This document shows, one piece after another, positions 1 through 6,676 of a DNA stretch of 12,386 nt (its first letter is position 1; the number at the start of each line of letters is the position of its first letter). Origin of the DNA: Chloroflexota bacterium. GTDB lineage: Bacteria > Chloroflexota > Limnocylindria > QHBO01. Position numbers and translations under genes: made by a program. The DNA lies in assembly GCA_013820865.1 (NCBI GenBank), contig JACDHU010000021.1, positions 1-12,386 on the forward strand, given 5' to 3'. The notes beneath the pieces were generated by a model. It was not told the origin of the DNA. It saw nothing but the letters and a program-made list of their open reading frames with translations, and did not search any database.

Positions 1-1
1 T

Positions 2-754
2 CATGAGGTCGAGTCGCGAGGAGCGGCGCTGACCGAATCCCTCGTTGACGCGGCATCGCCCGAGCGTGGCCTGGTGGTGCATGCCATTGGATCGCTGCGC
101 GCGGAACGCGATGGCGAACCACTGCGGCGTTGGGGCGGTGAAAAGGCGGGATCGCGCCAGGCGGAGGGCATCTTCGCCTTCCTCCTGGATCGAGGCGAGC
201 GCGGAGCGGGAAAGGACGAGATCATCGAGCTCGTCTGGCCGGACGTCGATCTGGACCGAGCGGATGTCGCCTTCCACCGCACCATGCTCGGGCTGCGCTC
301 GATGCTCCAACCGGGTCGGCGGCGGCGCGAGGGAACAGCGGCGATCATCTTCCACAACGATCGCTATCGGCTCGATGCAGGGATCATCGCCTGGAGCGAC
401 GTCGCCGAGTTCGAGCGCCTGCTTGCCGAAGCACGTGGCGCCACGCCAGTCGCGGGAATCCAGGCGCTCGAGCAGGCTCGTCGCCTTTATCGCGGTGACT
501 ACCTCGACGACTGCCCCTTCTACGGCGACAGCGCCGATGTCGAGGACCGTCGCGTCGCCCTGCGTCGCCGGTACGTCGACCTGCTGGTCGAGCTCGGTGA
601 GCGCTACGCCGAGCGCGGAGATCGGCCGGCGGCCGCCCAATGCTTCCGGGACGCGCAGGCGCATGCCGACGATGAGCTTCCGCACATCGTCGAGGCGCTC
701 ACAAAGCTGATGCTCACGCGAGGAGTCGAGCCGGCTTCATCCCGTACCACCTGA
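2..754 (+). CDS. C-terminal part of winged-helix/BTAD transcriptional regulator (5' end outside window)
   Basis: The frame is open to the left edge, so this is the 3' end of a longer gene. The GTG codons at 74 and 77 are internal in-frame codons, not convincing starts. About 250 residues are visible. From about 74 to 370 the protein reads as an OmpR/SARP-like winged helix, including 'LWPD'-type text (ELVWPDVDLDRADVAFHR) followed by a strand pair ending in NDRYRLDAG. From about 390 to 730 it reads as a bacterial transcriptional activator domain (BTAD): FERLLAEAR, ALEQARRLYRGDYLDD, then helical repeats with LGERYAERGDRPAAAQCF. In known SARP/BTAD proteins the winged helix binds DNA and the helical BTAD mediates dimerisation or activation. 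Here both sit at the C-terminus, so the missing N-terminal part could be a signalling ATPase or TPR region; that is inference. No target gene is evident. The SAM methyltransferase 34 nt downstream may be co-transcribed. Confidence 0.75.
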   Translation, partial: HEVESRGAALTESLVDAASPERGLVVHAIGSLRAERDGEPLRRWGGEKAGSRQAEGIFAFLLDRGERGAGKDEIIELVWPDVDLDRADVAFHRTMLGLRSMLQPGRRRREGTAAIIFHNDRYRLDAGIIAWSDVAEFERLLAEARGATPVAGIQALEQARRLYRGDYLDDCPFYGDSADVEDRRVALRRRYVDLLVELGERYAERGDRPAAAQCFRDAQAHADDELPHIVEALTKLMLTRGVEPASSRTT

Positions 755-788
755 TGCAGCGCCGCCTGAGCAAAGGCATGATGGCCGC

Positions 789-1439
789 ATGCCGCCCCAA
801 TGTTGCGAGCCCGATTACGACGCACTGTTCGACGACCGAGCCGCGCGTCGCGAGCTTGCCGAGTATCGACGCAACGGCCCGTCCGGTGCGACCCGCCGGC
901 TGATCGAGCGGATTGTGCTGGAGGGCGTCGAAGGCACCTCGGTGGTCGATATCGGAGGTGGCGTCGGCGTCATCGGTGCCGAGCTGCTGGGCGCCGGAGC
1001 AGCTCGCTTGACCGATGTCGACGCGTCGCGCGCGTATGCCGCGGCGGCCCACGAGGAGCTCGAGCGGCGCGGGTTCGGCGACCGGGTCACGGTGCGGCAC
1101 GGGGACTTCGTGCGCATCGCCGATCAGGTCGCGCCGGCCGATATCGTCACGCTCGACCGCGTGGTTTGCTGCTATGGCGACTGGGAAGCGCTGATCGGCC
1201 GGTCGAGCGAGCGGGCGCATCGGCTCCTTGGCCTCGTCTATCCGAACGATCGATGGTGGACGCGGTTTGTGGTGAGGACCGGCAACGTGGTCATGCGCGT
1301 CTTTCGGCAGCGGTTCCGCTTTTACATCCATCCTGAGCGTGAGATCGACGCGCGAATCCGCGCCGCGGGCTTCGAACGGCGCTTCCACCACCGTTCGATC
1401 GGCTGGCAAACCGTGCTCTATCGGCGCGTGCCTGACTGA
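789..1439 (+). CDS. Class I SAM-dependent methyltransferase
   Basis: A 216-residue protein of normal length for a small Rossmann-fold methyltransferase. Motif I is VVDIGGGVGVIG (residues 52-63), the SAM-binding glycine loop. An acidic residue (LTDVDAS, about 74-80) follows strand 2, and RHGDF (103-107) and VTLDRVVCCYGD (120-131) are the later SAM-pocket and active-site motifs. The LDRVVCCY motif and the N-terminal CCEPDYDALF recall the BchM/ChlM-like group, but no chlorophyll-pathway gene is nearby, so the substrate is unknown. The start is the first ATG in frame; upstream in-frame codons offer no alternative, and a weak AAAGG lies 12 nt before it. It follows the BTAD regulator by 34 nt on the same strand and may share its transcript. 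It is probably a small-molecule methyltransferase rather than a DNA or rRNA enzyme, because no NPPY-type motif is seen. Confidence 0.8.
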   Translation: MPPQCCEPDYDALFDDRAARRELAEYRRNGPSGATRRLIERIVLEGVEGTSVVDIGGGVGVIGAELLGAGAARLTDVDASRAYAAAAHEELERRGFGDRVTVRHGDFVRIADQVAPADIVTLDRVVCCYGDWEALIGRSSERAHRLLGLVYPNDRWWTRFVVRTGNVVMRVFRQRFRFYIHPEREIDARIRAAGFERRFHHRSIGWQTVLYRRVPD

Positions 1440-1514
1440 GTCCGCTGCGCGCCGATTTTCCGTCGTCGACATCGAGGCCGCATAGCATGCCGGCTGCTCT
1501 GTCAGCTCGCATCG

Positions 1515-1640
1515 TTTCACCCGGCGGAGATAACAGCCAAACTGCGAGCGATATCGGCCTTCGATGGCCGTGCGTTGCACGGGATGACCGGATTTGCACG
1601 GGAACGCGGCAAACCTCGTCGTCACCTCCACCGGGTGAAA
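1515..1640. repeat. MITE-like element, copy A (126 bp with inverted terminal repeats)
   Basis: The ends form an inverted repeat: TTTCACCCGGCGGAGAT at 1515-1531 and, read on the other strand from 1640 back to 1624, TTTCACCCGGTGGAGGT (15 of 17 match, the first 10 exactly). The interior 1565-1639 is related without gaps to 2416-2490 (61 of 75 identical by eye). A weaker hairpin lies inside (CGTGC at 1569-1573 with GCACG at 1596-1600). No clear target-site duplication flanks it. It lies between the methyltransferase stop and the HTH gene start, ending 22 nt before that start. It resembles a non-autonomous inverted-repeat element, but no transposase is present and its family is unknown to me. Confidence 0.7.
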
Positions 1641-1662
1641 TCTCGCCGATAAGCGGCCGGTA

Positions 1663-2361
1663 ATGGGCAGAAAAGCGATCGTCGGCATGATGGTCCGCAT
1701 GACGAGCAGAGAACGTCGAGCCAGTCGTGCGGCGTGGCTCATACGCCGCGACATCGAAAAGGGAGGCGACGATCTGCGCACGGCTCGCCTCAAATCGGGT
1801 AAGACGCTGAAGGAACTCGGCAGAATCGTCGGCGTCTCCGCGGCGACCATATTGCGCACGGAGCGCGCGATCGGCCCCGGCCCGAGGCCGGAGGCACTCG
1901 CCATCCATGCCGACGCAGTCGGTCTTCGGGCACGATATGCCCTCTATCCAGCCGATGATCCGATCCGCGACGGCCCACAGGTACGCCTGGTTCGAGACTT
2001 CCACGTAGCAATTGGAGGCCAAGCCTCAATGGAACTCGAACATCCGGTCGTGACCACGCCCGGATCGAGCGACCGACGCGCCTTCGACGCGCTTGTCCGA
2101 TTGCCTTCTTGCCTGTGCGGGATTGAGTGCTACACCAGATTCCACGATTGCCAGGCGCAATTGCGCGCCGCGATCTTGAAGCAGCGGGATGCGCAGATTC
2201 CGCGACTGTTCATCGTCGTTCGACGCAGTCGGGCCAACCGGCTCGCGGTCACCTCCGCCGCGGATCTCATTCGCCTCAACTTTCCGCTCGGTACGCGAGC
2301 CGTGCTCTCGGCGCTCCGAACCGGTCGGGATCCAGGCGCCAACGGGCTCGTGTTCCTGTAG
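1663..2361 (+). CDS. HTH protein with nuclease-like C-terminal domain
   Basis: A 232-residue protein. Residues about 37-72 form an XRE/Cro-like helix-turn-helix (LRTARLKSGKTLKELGRIVGVSAAT, with the second helix VSAATILRTER). The C-terminal half (about 118-232) carries ordered polar residues: E125 in LEHPVV, D142 in RAFDAL, E155 in IECYTRF, Q164/Q166 in DCQAQLR, K173 in LKQRD, then NR and DPGANGL. The order D...E-x-Y...Q...K resembles PD-(D/E)XK nuclease or nuclease-derived folds attached to HTH domains in high-GC bacteria, but I infer this from residue spacing only. The true start could be the ATG at 1663, 1687, 1690 or 1699; none has a strong ribosome site, and 1663 is given as the longest. 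The gene is enclosed by two related inverted-repeat elements, 22 nt before it and 3 nt after it, which suggests transfer as a unit. It is convergent with the c-di-GMP gene. Confidence 0.7.
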   Translation: MGRKAIVGMMVRMTSRERRASRAAWLIRRDIEKGGDDLRTARLKSGKTLKELGRIVGVSAATILRTERAIGPGPRPEALAIHADAVGLRARYALYPADDPIRDGPQVRLVRDFHVAIGGQASMELEHPVVTTPGSSDRRAFDALVRLPSCLCGIECYTRFHDCQAQLRAAILKQRDAQIPRLFIVVRRSRANRLAVTSAADLIRLNFPLGTRAVLSALRTGRDPGANGLVFL

Positions 2362-2364
2362 TCG

Positions 2365-2491
2365 TTTCACAGGGCGAAGGTATCGGCGAAGAGACGAGCG
2401 GATTCGGCTTTTAAGTGGTCGTGCGTTGTACCGGATGACCGGATTCGCACAGGAGGGCCGACAGCCTCGTCGTTAGCTTCACCGGGTGAAT
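2365..2491. repeat. MITE-like element, copy B, related to the element at 1515-1640
   Basis: The element begins 3 nt after the HTH gene stop with TTTCACAGGGCGAAGGT (2365-2381) and ends near TTCACCGGGTGAAT (2478-2491). Read on the opposite strand, the right end gives ATTCACCCGGTGAAGCT, matching the left end at 12 of 17 positions. The core 2416-2490 aligns without gaps to 1565-1639 at 61 of 75 positions, and the left 50 bp align with one-base shifts (offset 850 then 851). The element keeps the same orientation as copy A, so the two bracket the HTH gene as direct repeats about 850 bp apart. Divergence of about 19% says that the two insertions or duplications are not recent. Confidence 0.7.
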
Positions 2492-2535
2492 TCCGATGTG
2501 AGAGCCGCGAGCGTCGTTAGCTTCACCGGGGGAAA
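2468..2535. repeat. Duplicated right end of copy B (19-bp exact direct repeat, 44-bp period)
   Basis: The 19-bp string CGTCGTTAGCTTCACCGGG occurs at 2468-2486 and again at 2512-2530; the second is followed by GGAAA instead of TGAA. The second copy is therefore another terminal-repeat end (opposite strand TTTCCCCCGGTGAAGCT), lying 11 nt before the stop codon of the convergent c-di-GMP gene. It could be the remnant of a second element or a slipped duplication of the end. The remaining sequence between the HTH gene and the c-di-GMP gene shows no other feature and no convincing terminator. Confidence 0.65.
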
Positions 2536-2546
2536 CGCGGGAGAGC

Positions 2547-5234
2547 TTACGAGGCGCGGCGCAGGGAACCCGAGACCACGGGGACCTCGTCGAGCGGCAG
2601 GGCGGGAGCGAACAGGAAGCCCTGGGCCTGCCTGAAGCCGAGCTCGAGCAGCACCACCCGCTGTGCCTCCAGCTCCACACCCTCGACAATCGTTTCAAGG
2701 CCGAGCTTGGTCGCGATGTGGTCGATGGCGCGCAGCACCTCCTGGCGCTGAGGCTCATCGTGCACCCGCTCGACCAGGGAGCGGTCGATCTTCAGGATGT
2801 CGACCGGCAGCCGCCCGAGATACTCGAGCGACGAATAGCCGGAGCCGAAGTCGTCAAGGGCGATGCGGACCCCGAGATCGTGCACGCGTTGCAGCTCGGT
2901 CTCGGCGCCGGCTCCGGCCGACGCCAGGGTGCTCTCGGTGAGCTCCATGATGAGGCGAGATGGCGGCATGCCGGTCGTCCGCAGCACTTCCTCCACCAGC
3001 AGCGGCAGCGCGCCGGAGCCGAGTTGGTGGGCCGACACGTTGACCGAGAGCAGCCCGGTGCCCCCCGCCAGGTCGGCCACCGAATGGCGCATGACCCAGT
3101 CGCCCAATGGACCGATCAGGTCGCTCGACTCCGCCAGGCCGATGAAATCTGCGGGCATCAACCGCCCGAGCTGCGGATGGTGCCAGCGAACCAGCGCTTC
3201 CACCCCGAGCACCGACGAATCGCGCATGTCGACGATGGGCTGGTACTCGAGGAACAACTGGTCCGACGCGATGGCATGGGCGAGTGCGTTGGAGAGCTCA
3301 CGACGCCGGGCGATCGGCTCCTCCATTCCTCGCTCGAAGACCTGAACGCGCCCCTTGCCCAGCGACTTCGCGGCGTACATGGCGGTATCGGCGTCACGCA
3401 GAAGCTCGTCGGCCGAGTCCGCGGGAACGACCACATCGCCAAGGCCTTTGCGGATGGCGATGCCGATGCTGGCCGAGAGGGTCGCTGTCTGGCCGCGTAG
3501 CTCGAACGGGATCGCGAGCGCGGCGAGGATGCGAGCGGCCACGTCCCCGGCGTGTGCGCCCTGCGCATCTTCGAGCAGGAACGCGAACTCGTCACCGCCG
3601 AGGCGGCACGCCGTGTCCTCGGCGCGTAGCACGCCGGAGAGGCGGGCGGCAGCGAGGCGTAGCAGCTCGTCCCCGGCGGCATGGCCGAGCGTGTCATTGA
3701 TGCCCTTGAAGTCGTCAAGGTCCACGAACAGGACGGCGATCGCGCGATCATCGGCGCCGCGCCGGACCAGCGCGTGCGACACGCGGTCAACGAAGAGCAC
3801 CCGGTTCGGCAGCCCAGTCAGCGGATCGTGCAGGGCCTGGTGACGCAACTGGTCCTCGAGGTCCTTGCGATCGCTGATGTCGACGAGGATCCCTTGCACC
3901 ACAGACGGCCTGCCGTCGGCGTCGCGCGAGATGATGGCCTCGTCGTCGATCACCCACACCACCCGCCCGTCGCGCGCCATGAGCCGATACTCCGAGCGCT
4001 GACCCTTCGTATCGATCCGTTCTGCATCTCCCTGCTCGAGCAGGATCATGCGGTCACGGTCCCCCGGGTGGATGCACTGTAACCAGAGCGTCGGGTCGGC
4101 CGTCCACTCGTCGGCCGTGTAGCCGAGCAGCTCCTGGATCTTCGTGCTGACGAAATGCCATCGCCCGTTCTGGCCCGCATCGGCGACATAGACCACTCCG
4201 GGCACACGCTCGACCACTGAGCGGTACTGCGCCTCGGCCACGGTCAGCTCATCGGCCAATTGGCGTTCGTGGCGGATGACGCGCTCTCGGTCGGCGAGCA
4301 GCAGCGTCTGCCTGGCAATGGCGAAGACGATCACGAGGCCCAGGGCCATAGCGACAGCAATGCGCATGGGGCCGATGACCAACGTGGGCTGCGTAATGAG
4401 GGCCACGATGAGCACACCTGTCAGCACGGCGCTGCCCAGCGGCAACATCCCCCGCAGCCATGCGGCAATAGTGGCATAGCGCCGCCCATCGTCCTCATCG
4501 GCGTTCCAATGGCTTCCGCCGTGCCCGACGAGGAGCACGCCGAGCGCCACCGTCGGGTGGAGCAGGGGTCGGAGCTGCTCGATGCCGGGCGATAGCAAGC
4601 CAACGTAGCCGATGCCGCCCAGGGCGACGCCGGCAAGCACCTCCCACGGGCCAACGAAGCGCAGCGGCACGCGCGTTGACAGATCAAGGAGCAATGTCGC
4701 GCACACGAGCCCGAGGAAGAAGGCAGCGTGAGTCATGATGCCGACGCCGGTCGAATCGGTCGCCACACTGGCCCCAAGGACGGCAACGGCTGCGACGACG
4801 GCAAAGAAGATCGCCCCCGCGTCAAGGTACAGCGCCGTTTCCTCCGCGGGTCGCATCCGGCCGTGCGCGGCGCTGACATATGTGCCCGCCGCGCCGATGG
4901 CGATACTGAGAACGCTGTACTCGGCCAAGAGTGCTGGCTCGCCGGTCAGCAGCCCGCCGAACCGGGCGACCTCGGAGACGAGCCACACCACGACCGAGAA
5001 GGCGATCCAGGTGCGGACGCGACGCTCACGACCCGTGGTATCCCGACACCCGCGCACGGCGAGCCAGGCGGCCACGGCCGCGGCAATGACACGAACGAGC
5101 TGGCCGGACAGGTTGCCAGCGTCGAGCACGACGATGCTCGCCACCAGCGCAACGCCAATGAACGGCAGCAGCCAGGACCGGCGCAGGCGAACCGATCGCG
5201 TGAGGACCCCCTCACTCGAAACCATGGGCGACAC
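2547..5234 (-). CDS. Membrane PAS-GGDEF-EAL c-di-GMP synthase/phosphodiesterase
   Basis: An 895-residue inner-membrane signalling protein. Residues about 20-315 contain roughly eight to ten hydrophobic segments (for example 22-36, 77-92, 137-155, 262-285, 292-311) and match no MASE domain I can name. A charged helix (about 318-340) links to a PAS domain (about 340-455, ending VQGILVDISDRK). The GGDEF domain follows, with an intact GGDEF at 546-550 and an inhibitory-site RxxD (RAED, 537-540) five residues before it. The EAL domain (about 645-885) keeps E679 of EAL, N732, E764, D794-D795 of DDFGSG, K815, E851 and Q871. Both synthesis and hydrolysis of c-di-GMP therefore look possible; which one dominates cannot be read. 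The start is GTG at 5234; ATG at 5225, three codons in, is an equally good start, and neither has a strong ribosome site. It is transcribed alone and divergently from the formate dehydrogenase gene. Confidence 0.92.
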   Translation of the reverse strand: MSPMVSSEGVLTRSVRLRRSWLLPFIGVALVASIVVLDAGNLSGQLVRVIAAAVAAWLAVRGCRDTTGRERRVRTWIAFSVVVWLVSEVARFGGLLTGEPALLAEYSVLSIAIGAAGTYVSAAHGRMRPAEETALYLDAGAIFFAVVAAVAVLGASVATDSTGVGIMTHAAFFLGLVCATLLLDLSTRVPLRFVGPWEVLAGVALGGIGYVGLLSPGIEQLRPLLHPTVALGVLLVGHGGSHWNADEDDGRRYATIAAWLRGMLPLGSAVLTGVLIVALITQPTLVIGPMRIAVAMALGLVIVFAIARQTLLLADRERVIRHERQLADELTVAEAQYRSVVERVPGVVYVADAGQNGRWHFVSTKIQELLGYTADEWTADPTLWLQCIHPGDRDRMILLEQGDAERIDTKGQRSEYRLMARDGRVVWVIDDEAIISRDADGRPSVVQGILVDISDRKDLEDQLRHQALHDPLTGLPNRVLFVDRVSHALVRRGADDRAIAVLFVDLDDFKGINDTLGHAAGDELLRLAAARLSGVLRAEDTACRLGGDEFAFLLEDAQGAHAGDVAARILAALAIPFELRGQTATLSASIGIAIRKGLGDVVVPADSADELLRDADTAMYAAKSLGKGRVQVFERGMEEPIARRRELSNALAHAIASDQLFLEYQPIVDMRDSSVLGVEALVRWHHPQLGRLMPADFIGLAESSDLIGPLGDWVMRHSVADLAGGTGLLSVNVSAHQLGSGALPLLVEEVLRTTGMPPSRLIMELTESTLASAGAGAETELQRVHDLGVRIALDDFGSGYSSLEYLGRLPVDILKIDRSLVERVHDEPQRQEVLRAIDHIATKLGLETIVEGVELEAQRVVLLELGFRQAQGFLFAPALPLDEVPVVSGSLRRAS

Positions 5235-5478
5235 GCACCCCGGATGAGTTCCAGTCGCGTCAGCCTACGGGCGTGCGCTCGTCAGGGGGATGGGCCGATA
5301 GTACCTTCGCCTCGCCCCCGCGCCCACCCCGTGTGGCCCGTGCGGCCCGTGCGGTCCGTGGCATTCGGTCAGAATTTGCGCTGGGGCGGAATGAACTCCG
5401 ACGTTGCTCCACGCTGCGGCCGCCGCGGTGTAGCATTCTCGGCCTTGTCCGGACTCAAGTGAGGGAGATTCAGCAGAG
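5235..5478. promoter_or_regulatory. Divergent intergenic region between c-di-GMP gene and formate dehydrogenase gene
   Basis: These 244 bases must hold the promoters of both flanking genes, which point away from each other. On the plus side, GAGGGAG at 5461-5467 is a ribosome site 11 nt before the dehydrogenase ATG. TAGCAT at 5431-5436 is a possible -10 box, but no -35 hexamer lies at the usual distance, so the promoter call is weak. A short tandem repeat sits at 5329-5355. No small gene was recognised. Confidence 0.4.
5329..5355. repeat. Three 9-bp tandem units (CCGTGYGGY)
   Basis: Three consecutive units read CCGTGTGGC, CCGTGCGGC and CCGTGCGGT, and a partial fourth (CCGTGG) follows. They lie about 125 nt upstream of the formate dehydrogenase gene. 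They could be slippage-prone simple sequence or a regulator-binding array; nothing in the window decides between these. Confidence 0.6.
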
Positions 5479-6669
5479 ATGGCGAAAGTCCTGTGTGTCC
5501 TATACGACGATCCTGTCGACGGGTATCCAACGTCCTACGCTCGAGGCGAGATTCCAGCCATCGAGCGCTACCACAACGGTCAGACGACGCCGACGCCCGA
5601 GGGCATAGATTTCACGCCGGGCGAGCTCCTGGGTAGCGTTTCCGGTGAGCTCGGGTTGCGGCGCTTCCTCGAGGAAGGCGGCCACACGTTCGTCGTAACG
5701 TCGGACAAGGAGGGCCCGGACTCGGTGCTCGACCGCGAGCTTCCCGATGCCGATGTCGTCATCTCGCAGCCCTTCTGGCCCGCCTACATGACGGCCGAAC
5801 GGATCGCGAAGGCTCCACAGCTGAAGTTGATCGTGACGGCCGGCATCGGCTCGGACCATACCGATCTCAAGGCGGCCATCGAGCACGGGATCACGGTCGC
5901 AGAGGTCACCTACTCGAACAGCATCAGCGTGTCCGAGCATGTGGTGATGATGATCCTGGCGCTGGTGCGCAACTACATCCCCTCGTACCAGTGGGTCGTC
6001 AAGGGCGGATGGAACATCGCCGATTGCGTTGCCCGGTCGTACGACATCGAGGGGATGCAGGTCGGGACCGTCGCCGCCGGCCGCATCGGCTCCGCAGTTC
6101 TCAGGCGGCTGAAGCCGTTCGAGGTGGGACTGCACTACACCGATCGGCACCGCCTGCCCGAAGAGACCGAACGTGAACTCGGTGTGACCTTCCACCCGGA
6201 CGTCGAGTCGATGGTGGCAGTCTGCGACGTGGTCACCATCAACGCGCCCCTTCATCCTGAAACCGAACACCTCTTCGACGAGGCACTCATTGGCAAGATG
6301 AAGCGTGGCGCGTACATCGTCAACACCGCTCGGGGCAAGATCTGCGACCGCGATGCCATCGCGCGGGCCCTGGAAAGCGGCCAGCTTGCCGGCTATGCGG
6401 GCGATGTCTGGTATCCGCAACCGGCGCCCGAAGATCATCCCTGGCGGTCGATGCCGCATCACGGGATGACGCCACACGTGTCGGGGTCATCCCTATCCGC
6501 GCAGGCACGCTACGCGGCCGGCACACGCGAGATCCTGGAGTGCTGGTTCGACGGTCGTCCGATCCGTGAGGAATATCTGATCGCCGATGGCGGAAGACTG
6601 GCGGGTGCCGGCGCTCACGCGTACAGCGTCGACGCCGCGGCCGGCAGCTCGGACAAGCCTGCAACGTGA
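5479..6669 (+). CDS. fdh: NAD-dependent formate dehydrogenase
   Basis: A 396-residue cytoplasmic enzyme of the D-2-hydroxyacid dehydrogenase fold that oxidises formate to CO2 and reduces NAD+. It aligns almost without gaps, as I recall the sequence, to Pseudomonas sp. 101 formate dehydrogenase, beginning MAKVLCVLYDDPVDGYP and sharing SQPFWPAY, TAGIGSDH, NSISVSEHVVMM, TARGK and GDVWYPQPAP. With Met as residue 1, the family catalytic and binding residues are P98, N147, R285, D309, Q314 and H333. The nucleotide loop is AAGRIG (199-204), with D222 after strand 2 indicating NAD rather than NADP preference. Two cysteines known as chemical-inactivation sites in the Pseudomonas enzyme (145 and 255 there) are Ser146 and Ala256 here. 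The start is ATG with GAGGGAG 11 nt upstream. It is followed 7 nt later by the cyclohydrolase-hydrolase fusion, probably on one transcript, which places it as the last step of C1 oxidation. Confidence 0.97.
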   Translation: MAKVLCVLYDDPVDGYPTSYARGEIPAIERYHNGQTTPTPEGIDFTPGELLGSVSGELGLRRFLEEGGHTFVVTSDKEGPDSVLDRELPDADVVISQPFWPAYMTAERIAKAPQLKLIVTAGIGSDHTDLKAAIEHGITVAEVTYSNSISVSEHVVMMILALVRNYIPSYQWVVKGGWNIADCVARSYDIEGMQVGTVAAGRIGSAVLRRLKPFEVGLHYTDRHRLPEETERELGVTFHPDVESMVAVCDVVTINAPLHPETEHLFDEALIGKMKRGAYIVNTARGKICDRDAIARALESGQLAGYAGDVWYPQPAPEDHPWRSMPHHGMTPHVSGSSLSAQARYAAGTREILECWFDGRPIREEYLIADGGRLAGAGAHAYSVDAAAGSSDKPAT

Positions 6670-6676
6670 CGCCGAC

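Noticed and set aside
714..1904. Minus-strand open frame of 396 codons across the methyltransferase and repeat copy A
   Set aside because: It overlaps a clear methyltransferase gene and the HTH gene start, and has no recognisable domain. Only the repeat part is of interest, and that is reported separately.
1663..2361. REP-associated transposase (RAYT) acting on the flanking repeats
   Set aside because: No HUH motif with a downstream catalytic tyrosine is present in the protein.
1515..2491. Integron gene cassette with attC sites
   Set aside because: The gene-between-repeats layout suggested it, but the ends do not fit the attC core pair RYYYAAC/GTTRRRY, and no integrase gene is in the window.
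2477..2491. Near-palindrome CTTCACCGGGTGAAT as a terminator of the HTH gene
   Set aside because: The stem is short with almost no loop and no T-run; it is explained as the terminal repeat of the element.
5500..6477. Minus-strand open frame of 325 codons opposite formate dehydrogenase
   Set aside because: It is antisense to an unambiguous formate dehydrogenase gene, and His/Asp/Val-rich text is typical of a shadow frame.
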